Source: JBCCEJ01 sp039030335 | GTDB taxonomy: Bacteria; Pseudomonadota; Gammaproteobacteria; HK1 | Assembly: GCA_039030335.1 (NCBI GenBank) | Contig: JBCCEJ010000034.1 | Coordinates: 1-58,697 of the forward strand | Direction of reading: 5' to 3' | Length of the DNA: 58,697 nucleotides | Shown here: piece after piece, positions 25,309-36,571 of the stretch | Position numbering within the stretch: position 1 is the stretch's first letter | How the letters are laid out: every line of letters begins with the position of its first letter | Notes under the pieces: model-generated | The model's input: only the letters and a program-made list of their open reading frames with translations | Told to the model about the DNA's origin: nothing | Database searches by the model: none | Program-made: the position numbers and the translations under genes

Positions 25309-25704
25309 ATGCGCAAGCAAATCTTGAATCCCGACTGGCCCCGTTCGGCTCAGGCGGATTTTGCACAAGGCATCAAGTGCGGCGACACGATCTACGTGTC
25401 GGGTCAGGTTGCCCAGGCGCCGGATGGCTCGTTGGTCGGCGACGGCGATATGGAAGCGCAGGCGCGTCAGGTCTTCACAAACGTTGGCGCCGTGCTGGAA
25501 CTCGGCGGCGCCAGTCTGCACGACATCGTCCGGATCACGACGTACGTGACAGACATGTCGCAGTACGCAGGCTACGCGAAAGTCCGCAAAGAACTGTTCC
25601 CCGCCGCCGACATCGCCAGCGCAACCGTTGCGAGCCCCGTTCTGGTCCGCCCCGGCTTCCTGATCGAAATCGAGGCGACGGCCATTGTGGGGGCTAGCTC
25701 GTAA
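25309..25704 (+). CDS. RidA/YjgF family protein
   Basis: 131-residue Rid family protein; archetypal RidA hydrolyses reactive enamine/imine intermediates released by PLP enzymes. Features: IYVSGQVAQAPDGSLVGDGD near the start, QARQVFTNVGAVLELGGASL, and the C-terminal VRPGFLIEIEATAI, in which the active-site Arg and the Glu are retained, so deaminase activity is plausible. ATG 25309 follows GGAGAG. Single gene, convergent with acnA, divergent from the quinone reductase. The branch (RidA versus Rid1-7) cannot be fixed by eye. Confidence 0.9.
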   Translation: MRKQILNPDWPRSAQADFAQGIKCGDTIYVSGQVAQAPDGSLVGDGDMEAQARQVFTNVGAVLELGGASLHDIVRITTYVTDMSQYAGYAKVRKELFPAADIASATVASPVLVRPGFLIEIEATAIVGASS

Positions 25705-25760
25705 GGGATGGCGTCGTCGGGCGTGGCGGCGGACTGCGCGTTGCAGCGTCACGCGAGGTT

Positions 25761-28427
<2,667 letters not shown>

Positions 28428-28490
28428 TACCCTGCGCTCGTACGCTTTGCTTCGCCGCTGTTGGCTCCAGTGTAACCGCGCGGTGTTGAC

Positions 28491-28510
28491 GACCCCAGGA
28501 ATCCGGGGTC
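28491..28510. repeat. Hairpin upstream of acnA
   Basis: GACCCC (28491-28496) pairs with GGGGTC (28505-28510), with inner GG/CC pairs possible. It lies about 65 bases upstream of the acnA start. No clear promoter boxes beside it; the role is unknown. Confidence 0.25.
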
Positions 28511-28625
28511 TGGTGCACGACGGTGCGACGCGAATGTGTGCCGCTGGCGGTGGCAAACGCCCGGCGTGATGCCCGCAACCGCGGTCCGCGCCCGAGCCTT
28601 CCTGAGGCCTGCGTCAGCGCCCCGC

Positions 28626-28654
28626 TTGGCTACCGTTGTAACTGCCGCTATAGT
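28626..28654 (+). promoter_or_regulatory. Promoter of the leuA leader
   Basis: TTGGCT (28626-28631), 17-base spacer, TATAGT (28649-28654). A start six or seven bases after the -10 falls on or next to the ATG of the leader peptide at 28661, so the message would be leaderless for that peptide. Confidence 0.5.
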
Positions 28655-28660
28655 TTGCGC

Positions 28661-28756
28661 ATGAGCGCTCCGTCTGTTTCCACATCCGCGATCTCCGGGT
28701 CCGCCCTCGGCGTCCTCGTCGCGCGCGCTCTCCTACCGCTACGACTGCTGCCCTGA
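28661..28756 (+). CDS. Leucine-rich leader peptide of leuA
   Basis: 31-codon ORF immediately downstream of a sigma-70-like promoter and 113 bases before leuA. The last 15 residues, GVLVARALLPLRLLP, contain six leucines, including two rare CTA codons and CTG CTG just before the stop. This is the hallmark of a leucine attenuation leader: ribosomes stall at the Leu codons when charged tRNA-Leu is scarce. No Shine-Dalgarno sequence precedes the ATG, which fits a leaderless start at the +1 nucleotide. No homologue recalled by sequence; assignment rests on composition, length and position. Confidence 0.7.
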   Translation: MSAPSVSTSAISGSALGVLVARALLPLRLLP

Positions 28757-28758
28757 GG

Positions 28759-28859
28759 GGCACATTACTTCGCAGGCCGCACGGGGCCACAGCCGTGCCA
28801 AACCACTTCCCTGAGACCCGCTGAAAGCCGGGCTACCCGACGTCTTGTCGCCTGCGAAG
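28759..28859 (+). promoter_or_regulatory. leuA attenuator region with RBS-sequestering stem
   Basis: CTTCGCAGGC (28768-28777) is the exact complement of GCCTGCGAAG (28850-28859), whose last bases are part of the leuA ribosome binding site AAGGA (28857-28861). Closing this stem would hide the RBS. Competing structures inside: GCACGG/CCGTGC (28779-28798), GGCAC/GTGCC (28759-28763 with 28795-28799) and CGGG-CTA-CCCG (28829-28839). There is no U-run after any stem, so control at translation (or by Rho) is more likely than a classical terminator. Confidence 0.55.
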
Positions 28860-28869
28860 GAACTGACGC

Positions 28870-30561
28870 ATGTCCATGTTGAACAACCCATCGCGCAAAT
28901 ACCGACGCGCGCGAACCGTACCGATTACCAACCGGCAATGGCCAGACCAGGTCGTCGAAGCTCCACCTGTGTGGTGCAGTGTCGATCTACGCGACGGGAA
29001 TCAGGCGCTGATCGAACCGATGGACCCGGCTCGCAAACAGCGCATGTTCGATGAACTCGTGCGCATCGGCTTCAAGGAGGTAGAAGTTGGATTTCCGAGC
29101 GCGTCGCAGACCGATTTCGATTTCGTGCGGCAGATTATCGAGCGTGACGCGATCCCCGAAGATGTGACGATTCAGGTGCTGACGCAGGCACGTGCGGATC
29201 TGATCGCGCGTACTTTCGAGGCGTTAAAGGGCGTACCAAGGGCGATCGTGCACGTCTACCATGCGACGGCACCAGTCATGCGGCGTGTCGTATTCGGCCT
29301 GACCGAGGACGAAGTGATCGAGCAGCTCGCATTGCCGCACGTCAGGCAGATCCGCGCACTCGCGGAGCAGCGGCCAGAATCAGAGTGGACATTCCAGTAT
29401 TCGCCAGAGATGTTCTCGGACACCGAGCTGTCGTTTGCCGCGCGCATTGTCGATGCGGTGACCGAAGTTTGGGATGCGTCACCCGAACGCCGGTGCATCA
29501 TCAACCTGCCGTCGACGGTCGAGAACTGCACGCCGAACGTGTTCGCCGACATGATCGAATGGATGGATCGCAATCTCGCGCGCCGTGATGGCATCGTCTT
29601 GTCGGTGCATCCGCACAACGATCGCGGCACCGGGACGGCGGCTGCGGAACAGGCCTTGATGGCAGGCGCCGATCGGTTGGAGGGATGTCTGTTCGGTAAC
29701 GGCGAGCGCACCGGCAACCTCGACATCGTCAACGTCGCGATGAATCTCTACACGCAGGGTATTCACCCCGGACTCGATTTCTCGAATATCGACTCCATTC
29801 GCGATACCGTCGAGCACTGCAACCGCCTGCCGGTGCATCCACGGCATCCGTACGTGGGCGACCTCGTCTACACCTCGTTTAGCGGTTCGCATCAGGATGC
29901 CATCAAGAAGGCGCTTGGCGCCCGGCGGGAAGACGATATCTGGGAGGTCCCCTATCTGCCGGTCGATCCCAAAGACCTCGGCCGTTCTTATCAGGCTGTG
30001 ATTCGCGTGAATTCGCAGTCCGGCAAGGGTGGTATCACCTACCTTCTGGAGCAGGACTATGGCGTGGTGCTGCCGCGCCGCGCCCAGATCGACTTCTCGC
30101 AAGCGGTTCAGCAGGTGACGGACGCTGAGGGCGGGGAGATGACCTCTGCGGACCTGTGGCGTGTCTTCTCCAACACTTACCTCGAGGCGCAAGGCCCATT
30201 CAGTCTTACCGATGTGGTGTCCGAAAAACGCGGCAACGAAGTCTCCGTTACGCTCGATCTCCGAGTCGACGGGCGCTCCTGTCAGATTGACGGAGTTGGC
30301 GAGACGGCGGCCCATGCTGTAGTTGCCGCTTTGAACACGGTAGTTGCGAAGTCGATCAACATCGTTGAAGTCGCGCTGACCCAGCGCGCGAAAGCGGATG
30401 CCAGCTGGGTTTGCAGTATCGAGATACGCGATTTCGCTGCGGCTGCCAGATTCGGGGTCGGGCTTGCGGCGCGCCCCGATCTCGCAGCCGCTTACGCCGT
30501 GGTTAGCGCGTGCAACCGGGCGGAGCTACAAACGGCGAAACCCGGTGATGAAGCAGCCTGA
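28870..30561 (+). CDS. leuA: 2-isopropylmalate synthase
   Basis: 563 residues. Catalyses condensation of acetyl-CoA with 2-oxoisovalerate, the committed step of leucine synthesis; normally feedback-inhibited by leucine. TIM-barrel catalytic domain: VDLRDGNQALIEP near 39-51, metal-binding His pair in LSVHPHNDRGTGTAAAEQAL and the GNGERTGNLD motif. The C-terminal LeuA_dimer regulatory domain occupies about 430-545 (VSVTLDLRVDGRSCQIDGV, GVGETAAHAVVAALN). Length and N-terminus (SRKYRRARTVPITNRQWPDQ) place it in the long LeuA type 2 group common in Actinobacteria and fungi as well as some Proteobacteria. AAGGA lies eight bases before ATG. Confidence 0.96.
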   Translation: MSMLNNPSRKYRRARTVPITNRQWPDQVVEAPPVWCSVDLRDGNQALIEPMDPARKQRMFDELVRIGFKEVEVGFPSASQTDFDFVRQIIERDAIPEDVTIQVLTQARADLIARTFEALKGVPRAIVHVYHATAPVMRRVVFGLTEDEVIEQLALPHVRQIRALAEQRPESEWTFQYSPEMFSDTELSFAARIVDAVTEVWDASPERRCIINLPSTVENCTPNVFADMIEWMDRNLARRDGIVLSVHPHNDRGTGTAAAEQALMAGADRLEGCLFGNGERTGNLDIVNVAMNLYTQGIHPGLDFSNIDSIRDTVEHCNRLPVHPRHPYVGDLVYTSFSGSHQDAIKKALGARREDDIWEVPYLPVDPKDLGRSYQAVIRVNSQSGKGGITYLLEQDYGVVLPRRAQIDFSQAVQQVTDAEGGEMTSADLWRVFSNTYLEAQGPFSLTDVVSEKRGNEVSVTLDLRVDGRSCQIDGVGETAAHAVVAALNTVVAKSINIVEVALTQRAKADASWVCSIEIRDFAAAARFGVGLAARPDLAAAYAVVSACNRAELQTAKPGDEAA

Positions 30562-30583
30562 CCAGCAACCGCGCGGCTCGTCT

Positions 30584-30599
30584 ACACCTGCGAAGGTGT
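30584..30599 (+). terminator. GNRA-loop hairpin after leuA
   Basis: ACACCT-GCGA-AGGTGT: perfect 6-bp stem capped by a GNRA tetraloop, 23 bases after the leuA stop. No T-run. It shares the decamer CCTGCGAAGG with the 3' arm of the leader stem upstream of leuA. Confidence 0.35.
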
Positions 30600-30644
30600 C
30601 GACATTGCCAAGACTTCGACCGGCTCAGCGGCGATGGTGACGTC

Positions 30645-31718
30645 TTGACGGATATTGTGGTCGGTGCGGGGCTTGGCGGTTTGTCGGTCGCGTCGGCAAT
30701 GACGGCCGCTGGCCGCAGCGTACGCGTGCTCGAAGCCAAGCCGAGGTGCGGCGGGCGCATCAAGTCGGTACCCCACTCACCGGGATCCGTACATGCTGTA
30801 GACCTGGGGCCGACCTGGTTCTGGCCCCATCAGCGTCGAGTTCGCGCTCTGTGCGACCGGTTGCAAGTCGGGGTGTTTGAGCAACATGCGGTGGGCGCGA
30901 CGCTGTACCAGCTCGCGCCGTCTAGCATTCAGCGTGCGCATGGTCCGGCACCTCCATCGTTTCGAATCGAAGGCGGCACTACACGACTCATCGATGCCCT
31001 GTGTTCTGCCTTGCCCCCGGAGACGGTCACCTGTGACTGCCGCGTCGTGCAGGTTGCGAGGTCAGCAGGCCTCTGGCAACTGATGGTGCAGACCGACGCC
31101 GGTCGGGAACTGGTTAGTACCCCGACGCTGGTGATTGCGGTGCCGCCGCGGGTCTGGCTTGGGATCGATGGCGCGGGCGCCTGTTTCTCCACAGCCCTGA
31201 ATCAGGCGCTCGCGGCGACGCCGACGTGGATGGCTGCCCAGGCGCGGTTCGTCGCCACGTACGAGCGCGCCTTCTGGCGTGAACAGGGGCTGTGCGGTGA
31301 CGCATTCAGCCGGGTCGGGCCGATGGCTGAAGTGCATGATGCCAGTGCGAGTCCTGAGGCTAACGCCGCGCTGTTCGGGTTTCTCGGAGTGCCAGCGCCC
31401 GCGCGCCAGGGACTGGGCGAGGAACGATTGGTGGAGCTTTGCATCGACCAGCTTGCCGCACTTTTTGGCGAGCAGGCCAGGAACTTCACCGCAACGTACC
31501 TGAAAGACTGGGCTGCCGATCGTTGCATAGCAACGCAAGTCGACATCGCGGGTCCTCATGCGCACCCCGAACTGGACCTGAGGCCTTATCTGGCAGAACT
31601 CCACCGCCTGCGGTGCAGCTTTGCCTCAACCGAGGCAGCTGCCGAGGAAGGCGGATATCTGGAGGGCGCGCTCGCGGCGGCAGAGCAGGCCAGCTACGCC
31701 CTCACGAGTCGGGTCTGA
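30645..31718 (+). CDS. FAD-dependent amine oxidase family protein
   Basis: 357-residue flavoprotein of the amine oxidase / protoporphyrinogen oxidase-like superfamily. N-terminal dinucleotide motif IVVGAGLGGLSVASAM (about 4-19), then RVLEAKPRCGGRIKS, where the Arg contacts FAD. Somewhat short for a monoamine oxidase (about 450), so the substrate domain is reduced; no signal peptide. Start TTG 30645 is the only codon that includes the whole FAD motif; the RBS is weak. The gene follows leuA on the same strand after 83 bases but is probably not functionally linked. Substrate unknown. Confidence 0.82.
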   Translation: MTDIVVGAGLGGLSVASAMTAAGRSVRVLEAKPRCGGRIKSVPHSPGSVHAVDLGPTWFWPHQRRVRALCDRLQVGVFEQHAVGATLYQLAPSSIQRAHGPAPPSFRIEGGTTRLIDALCSALPPETVTCDCRVVQVARSAGLWQLMVQTDAGRELVSTPTLVIAVPPRVWLGIDGAGACFSTALNQALAATPTWMAAQARFVATYERAFWREQGLCGDAFSRVGPMAEVHDASASPEANAALFGFLGVPAPARQGLGEERLVELCIDQLAALFGEQARNFTATYLKDWAADRCIATQVDIAGPHAHPELDLRPYLAELHRLRCSFASTEAAAEEGGYLEGALAAAEQASYALTSRV

Positions 31719-31753
31719 ACGGCTGGGTCCAGTACGGCCGCCGCCGACCGGCT

Positions 31754-32932
31754 TCAGGCGAGCGTCTTGATCGCTGCGACAAACGTCGCAATCTCGTCTT
31801 CGGTGTTGAAGTAGTGCACCGATGCACGGACGGTTTCTGAAAGGCCGCGGCGGTCGTACGAAACGCGGTTGCCCGAGCCGTCGGAGACGGTGACGTTGAT
31901 CGATTGAGCTTTCAGCGCCTGCTTGATCCCGGGTGCCCGCAGACCGTCGACGGTGAACGTTACGATCCCGCAGCGCGTCTCGCCCTGGTCGGTAATCGAA
32001 ATTCCCGGCAGCGCGCTCAGCCGATCGCGCAAGGAAGCGGCCAGCCTCTGCACGCGCGGCCAGGTCGTTTCGAGTCCCCAGTCGAGCGCGTAGTCCATCG
32101 CAACGCCGAGTCCCACCTTGCCGGCGAAGTTCTGTTCCCAGTTCTCGAAGCGCCGCGCATCGTCGCGAATCACGTAGGTGTTCGCAGAGGTCAGGTCGGC
32201 GGCATGCTGGTCCAGCAACGGCGGCTGCAGCTGCTCGATCCAGTCCCGCTGAACGTAAAGAAGCCCCGTGCCCCGTGGGCCGCGCAGGTATTTTCTGCCT
32301 GTACCCGATAGCACCGTACACTTCAGTTCGTTCACATCCAGCGGCACCTGTCCGACGGACTGGCACGCGTCGAGGATGTACGGGATGTTGTGGCGCTGCG
32401 CAATTTCACCGACCGCGGCGGCCGGGTTGACGAGTCCACCGCCGGTCGGAATATGGCTGATGGAGATAAGCCGGGTACGCTCATCGATGGCGGCTTCGAG
32501 GGCGTGCAGATCGATCTGACCAGCCGCATCGTCGTCTACGAAGACGATTTCCACGCCCTGCTTCTCAGCTTGCTGCAGGTAGGCGATGACGTTGCTGCCG
32601 TACTCGGACACGGTCGTCAGCACGCGGTCACCCGGCTTGAACTCGAACGCGTAGAACGCCATGTCCCACGCGCGTGTCGCGTTTTCCACGAAGGCCACTT
32701 CGTCAGTGTCGCAGTTCAGCAGACGTGCGCCAGCGCGGTAGAAGTTGTCGAGTTGATCGGCTTTCGCTTCGACGGTCTCGTACCCGCCGATCCGCTCTTC
32801 GGTCTCGAGGTAGTCGTGCAGGCTTTTGGCGACGGGCGTGGGCATCAACGATGCACCCGCATTGTTGAAGTGCACGACGTGCTCGCAGCCGCGCGTTTCG
32901 GCGCGCGCACGGTCGATGTCAAAACTGTCCAT
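31754..32932 (-). CDS. Class V aminotransferase-fold PLP enzyme
   Basis: 392 residues of the aminotransferase class V family (cysteine desulfurase, isopenicillin N epimerase, kynureninase relatives). Begins with HFNNAGASLMPTPVAKSLHD; PLP contacts in ILDACQSVGQ (Asp188, Gln191) and the Schiff-base lysine Lys214 in SGTGRKYLRGPRGTG. No desulfurase cysteine loop is evident, so lyase or epimerase chemistry is more likely than NifS-type sulfur transfer. ATG 32932 follows GGAG by eight bases. Cytoplasmic. Same strand as the downstream-oriented monooxygenase gene upstream (127-base gap), possibly cotranscribed. Confidence 0.88.
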   Translation of the reverse strand: MDSFDIDRARAETRGCEHVVHFNNAGASLMPTPVAKSLHDYLETEERIGGYETVEAKADQLDNFYRAGARLLNCDTDEVAFVENATRAWDMAFYAFEFKPGDRVLTTVSEYGSNVIAYLQQAEKQGVEIVFVDDDAAGQIDLHALEAAIDERTRLISISHIPTGGGLVNPAAAVGEIAQRHNIPYILDACQSVGQVPLDVNELKCTVLSGTGRKYLRGPRGTGLLYVQRDWIEQLQPPLLDQHAADLTSANTYVIRDDARRFENWEQNFAGKVGLGVAMDYALDWGLETTWPRVQRLAASLRDRLSALPGISITDQGETRCGIVTFTVDGLRAPGIKQALKAQSINVTVSDGSGNRVSYDRRGLSETVRASVHYFNTEDEIATFVAAIKTLA

Positions 32933-33059
32933 GCTGAAGCTCCGGGTCAGATGAAAATCCACATTCACGCGGCCTGGGTCGGCCGCGCGCGCTCGCCTCC
33001 GGCAGGCATAGCCTGACCGCTGTGGTCAGACTACGGCGTCAACGTGCAAGGCTTGCGGC

Positions 33060-34583
33060 TTACTCAGCCGCCATGGCCGGATCTTCGGGGCGGTCGTAGA
33101 CGAACACTTCATCGTCGAGTTCGATCGCGGCGAATTCGTCCTTCTCGCGCCAGTAGTCCTGCGTGTGCTGCCACTCGCGCGTCGTACCGCGTTTCGGCAG
33201 GATGTCCAGCGCGCGCTGCAGGTAGTGTGGATTGAAATTCTCATCGTCCACCCACGGGAGCAACGGCATGTCGTACTGATCGGCCCGCAGTGCCGTGTGT
33301 ACGCTGGCTGCACCGGTTGCGCCCATGTGGTTCAGCAGGCGGCACACGAGGTCGGATACCAGTTCGCTGCGCAGCGTCCAGCTGGCTCTGAAGTAGCCGA
33401 ATACCCAGGCCATATTGGGCACGCCGGTGAACATCGTGCCGCGATAGGTCACCGTGTTGTGAAAGTCCACAGGGCGTTCGTCGATACTGAAATCGATATC
33501 ACCCATCATGCTCATGTTGAAGCCCGTTGCCGTCACGATGACGTCGGCCTCGAGTACTTCACCCGACTCGAGCGCGATGCCGTCGCGGGTGAATCGTTTG
33601 ATTTTGTCGGTGACGACTCTGACCTTGCCTTCGGCGATACGATGGAAGAGATCGGCATCGGGCACGAAAGCGATGCGCTGTCGCCATGGACGGTAGGTCG
33701 GCGTGAAATGCGTCTCGACGTCAAAATCCGGCCCGAGCAGTTTGCGGATCTCCCCGAGCAGCATGGCTTTCGCACGCTCCGGTTCGTCAAAGCACATCTG
33801 CGTGAAAACCGACTGCTCGTGCAGGATCTTGCGCCGCGTGATCTCATGGACCCACGCTTCGTCCACGTGAAGCTCGCGAAGCGTTTCCGCCAGCTCAATG
33901 GCGTTGCGTCCAACGCGAAAGTAAGTCGGGGAGCGCTGCAGCATGGTCATTTCCGCCACGTCTTCGGCCATCGACGGCACTACCGTCGCGGCCGTTGCGC
34001 CTGAGCCGATGACGACCACACGCTTGCCGCGGTAGTCGAGGTCGCGCGGCCAGTTCTCCGGGTGCGCGATCGTCCCTTCGAACTCGTCCATTCCTGCCCA
34101 GTCCGGCGTGTAGCCCTCGTTGTGGCGGTAGTAGCCCTGGCACATCCACAGGAATCTGCCGCTGAAAGACTGCGTTCGGCCGGTATCCGTGTTGCTGGCC
34201 GTGACCGACCAGCGGTTGGTCACGTACGACCAGTCCGCCCGCTGCACGCGATGTTGATAGCGGATGTGCCGGGCGATGTCGTGCTCATCGATGACCTCGC
34301 CCATGTAGGACAGGATTTCCTCTGCGGTCGCGATCGGTGGCCCGACCCACGGCTTGAAGCTGTAGCCGAACGTGTGCAGGTCGCTGTCGGAGCGAATCCC
34401 CGGGAATCGATGTGTCCACCACGTGCCGCCGTAGGTGGTTTGCGCATCGAGGATTACGAATGACAGTTGCGGGCAGTGTTGTTGCAGATAATAAGCGGCA
34501 CAGACGCCGGAGATGCCGGCGCCGACGATCACAACGTCAAATTCCTGAGGCTCTGGAGCGGCGTTCGGGGCGGTGTCGGTCAC
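33060..34583 (-). CDS. Baeyer-Villiger-type flavin monooxygenase
   Basis: 507-residue FAD/NADPH monooxygenase. FAD motif VVIVGAGISGVCAAYYLQ (GAGISG at 21-26), NADPH motif VVVIGSGATAATVVPSM (GSGATA at 193-198), and the Baeyer-Villiger fingerprint FEGTIAHPENWP at 168-179 (F-x-G-x3-H-x3-W-P). The YGGTWWTHRFPGIRSDSDLH segment resembles EthA-like enzymes, which oxidise ketones or thioamides. ATG 34583 gives a normal N-terminus. Minus strand, divergent from PhyH genes; a GCTAAAAT -10-like element is at 34632-34639. The natural ketone substrate cannot be deduced. Confidence 0.92.
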   Translation of the reverse strand: MTDTAPNAAPEPQEFDVVIVGAGISGVCAAYYLQQHCPQLSFVILDAQTTYGGTWWTHRFPGIRSDSDLHTFGYSFKPWVGPPIATAEEILSYMGEVIDEHDIARHIRYQHRVQRADWSYVTNRWSVTASNTDTGRTQSFSGRFLWMCQGYYRHNEGYTPDWAGMDEFEGTIAHPENWPRDLDYRGKRVVVIGSGATAATVVPSMAEDVAEMTMLQRSPTYFRVGRNAIELAETLRELHVDEAWVHEITRRKILHEQSVFTQMCFDEPERAKAMLLGEIRKLLGPDFDVETHFTPTYRPWRQRIAFVPDADLFHRIAEGKVRVVTDKIKRFTRDGIALESGEVLEADVIVTATGFNMSMMGDIDFSIDERPVDFHNTVTYRGTMFTGVPNMAWVFGYFRASWTLRSELVSDLVCRLLNHMGATGAASVHTALRADQYDMPLLPWVDDENFNPHYLQRALDILPKRGTTREWQHTQDYWREKDEFAAIELDDEVFVYDRPEDPAMAAE

Positions 34584-34680
34584 GGGTCTCTCCGGCGGCG
34601 ACGGATCCGCAGAGGGCGGGGGTGGTCCGCCATTTTAGCGCACGGCGGTGGGTTTCTCCGCCCCGGCCACAGCGTCATCG

Positions 34681-34746
34681 GGGAGCGCTCCCGAAGCGTT
34701 GGCGGATCGGTCTGGCGGCGTGGTCGGGATTGACGGCGCAGCGCCG
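34681..34746. promoter_or_regulatory. Two palindromes between BVMO and PhyH genes
   Basis: GGGAGC-GCTCCC (34681-34692, perfect 12 bp) and CGGCGC-A-GCGCCG (34734-34746). Both lie in the 262-base divergent region between the monooxygenase (minus) and the PhyH cluster (plus). Either could be an operator; GC-rich sequence makes short palindromes easier by chance. Confidence 0.3.
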
Positions 34747-34845
34747 GATCAGTTAGAGACACATCCGTACCTTGAATTTTGGCCGCCGCCGCCGCCGGCA
34801 ATCGGGGCGCGTCGCCGGCCGGCCGTCAACCTGCAGGTGAATGCC

Positions 34846-36015
34846 GTGGCTGTATCGCTGTCCGTACCCTCCGTCGATCATGCCGATTTTGGCGAACACG
34901 AGGCTGAGATGGAGCGCTACCGCGCTGACGGCACGGCGCGCGCGCTGGCGATGGACAACCGCGGCCCGGTAAGGCTCGGACCGGATGGCCGGCTCGATGC
35001 ATCGATCGTCGCATCGTATCGCCGCCACGGGTTCTACGTATTCCAGGACGTGGTAGGCGAAGCTGAACGCGATGATATCGCGCGCGACATCGAACGCATT
35101 CTCGATCGCGCGCCGGTCGCGCCGGACGCGAAGGTCGACCGGTACGGCGATCCCGCGCTGGCAGCGGACTGTGAGGGCCGGAACTTCAGGCTCGTCAAGC
35201 CGCTGTCCGATCCGCTCGGCGGGACCGCCGCGAACTTTGGTCGTCACCAGATCAAGATGGTTGAGCCCGATGTGCCGGAAGGTGCCCCGGAGTGGGTCGT
35301 GCAGGTGTTGCTGGGACCATTGCAGCACTCCGAAGCGTGTCTGCGCTACTACGGTAATCCTCAGCTTTTGACGATCGTCGCCAGCTTGAATGGCGAGGAT
35401 TTCACGCCGTTTAACGAAACGCTGTGGATCAAGCACCCGCGCCTTGGAGGATCGGTCTCGTGGCATCAGGATGGCTGGACGCATTGGGACAGCCCCGAAC
35501 TCGATGGTGACACCCACGGCTTCAACACGATGATGCAGCTATACGGTTGCGATGCGGCGAACGGGCTTTGGGTCGTACCGGGTTCGCATCGGGGCGGCCG
35601 CCTCGACATCAAGACGCTGGTCGATAGCGGCGGTTCCGACCGTCTGCCCGACGCGGTGCCTTTGATCTGCGGGCCGGGCGACATCGCCGTCACGAACCGG
35701 CAGGCCGTGCACGGTTCCTTTGCCAACACGAGCCCCAATATCCGCGTCTCGCTCACTTACGGATTTCACCGGCGTAGCTCGGTGCTGAATGTGCGCAGTG
35801 GCGGTGTGCACAATCCCGTATCGCTCTACGACGAAGCGTACATTCGTCATCGGTCGAGAATGATCATGTACGGGATCGATGCGCGCCGCGAGCGTTTTCC
35901 TGAAGAGACGCCGTTCGAGTATCAGCCGATGGCCGCAGATGCCGACAGTTACCGCTGGACCGATGACGCGCGTGCCGAAGTCCATGATTACAACCTGAAC
36001 GACATCGGGATCTGA
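34846..36015 (+). CDS. PhyH-family Fe(II)/2-oxoglutarate dioxygenase
   Basis: 389 residues from GTG 34846 (GTG 34837 and ATG 34909 are alternatives; the stretch HADFGEHEAEMERYRADG looks coding, so the longer form is preferred). Phytanoyl-CoA dioxygenase fold: His207 and Asp209 in VSWHQDGWTHWDSPELDG, His289 in QAVHGSFANTSPN, Arg300 for 2-oxoglutarate; LWVVPGSHRGGRLD is the usual PGSH segment. C-terminal extension of about 75 residues (SLYDEAYIRHRSRMIMYGID) beyond the core. Leads a plus-strand set with an NTF2-like protein and another PhyH protein, 105 and 556 bases downstream. Oxidised substrate unknown. Confidence 0.88.
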   Translation: MAVSLSVPSVDHADFGEHEAEMERYRADGTARALAMDNRGPVRLGPDGRLDASIVASYRRHGFYVFQDVVGEAERDDIARDIERILDRAPVAPDAKVDRYGDPALAADCEGRNFRLVKPLSDPLGGTAANFGRHQIKMVEPDVPEGAPEWVVQVLLGPLQHSEACLRYYGNPQLLTIVASLNGEDFTPFNETLWIKHPRLGGSVSWHQDGWTHWDSPELDGDTHGFNTMMQLYGCDAANGLWVVPGSHRGGRLDIKTLVDSGGSDRLPDAVPLICGPGDIAVTNRQAVHGSFANTSPNIRVSLTYGFHRRSSVLNVRSGGVHNPVSLYDEAYIRHRSRMIMYGIDARRERFPEETPFEYQPMAADADSYRWTDDARAEVHDYNLNDIGI

Positions 36016-36031
36016 ACCGCGGCGCGCGGTT
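36015..36031 (+). terminator. Hairpin at the PhyH stop codon
   Basis: AACCGCG-GCG-CGCGGTT, perfect 7-bp stem with three-base loop, beginning on the last base of the TGA stop. No T-run. Could be a weak terminator or a 3'-end stabilising hairpin. Confidence 0.35.
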
Positions 36032-36120
36032 GCCGCTGCTCAGCTGACCTGATTCACCGGGACTGAATCTTTGACCTCTTCTGGTCGTCTCGACGACCGG
36101 CCCCACAAGGGTATGCAACG

Positions 36121-36498
36121 ATGGTGGAGATGAATGAGGCTTCCCTGATGGCGGCGCATCAGGCGCGCCTTGATGCGTTGATCGCGAACGACACCGAAGC
36201 GCTTGCGCAAGTGGTGGGCGAAGACATGACCTTCATAGGCCCCGACGGAGGGCAGATTTCGCGGGCTGATGTGGTCGCCGCCATCCACGCCGGCACGCTC
36301 ATCACGGAAAGAATGGATTGTTTCGATATCTCGACCCGTCTTTATGGTGACATCGGGGTGCTGCTCTACAGCGCGCACGCACGCACGTCCGATGGCGTCG
36401 TGACGTTCGAAGGCCGGGTGCGTTGCACTACCGTTTACTACTGGCGCGACGGCGGATGGCAGATGGTCTCGCAACATCAATCGCGAATGCCGGCATGA
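36121..36498 (+). CDS. NTF2-like / DUF4440 protein
   Basis: 125-residue SnoaL/NTF2-like cone-fold protein (DUF4440 type). Starts EASLMAAHQARLDALIAND, typical of the first helix; then EDMTFIGPDGGQISRADVVA and strands ending VYYWRDGGWQMVSQHQSRMP, the usual C-terminus. Members can be small enzymes (isomerases, cyclases, hydratases) or binding proteins; catalytic residues are not obvious. ATG 36121 has AAGGGT upstream; ATG 36130 is a second choice. Lies between two PhyH dioxygenase genes, so it may bind or isomerise their substrate or product. Confidence 0.85.
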   Translation: MVEMNEASLMAAHQARLDALIANDTEALAQVVGEDMTFIGPDGGQISRADVVAAIHAGTLITERMDCFDISTRLYGDIGVLLYSAHARTSDGVVTFEGRVRCTTVYYWRDGGWQMVSQHQSRMPA

Positions 36499-36571
36499 CC
36501 GCAATCGGGGTGCGTAGCCGATTCGGACGCGCGACACCCGCTGCCGTTCACCTGAGCCCGCGAGGCAGCTG

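Noticed and set aside
34780..34800. GCC/CCG triplet run near 34785
   Set aside because: Short GC-rich simple repeat; too brief to call a functional repeat array.
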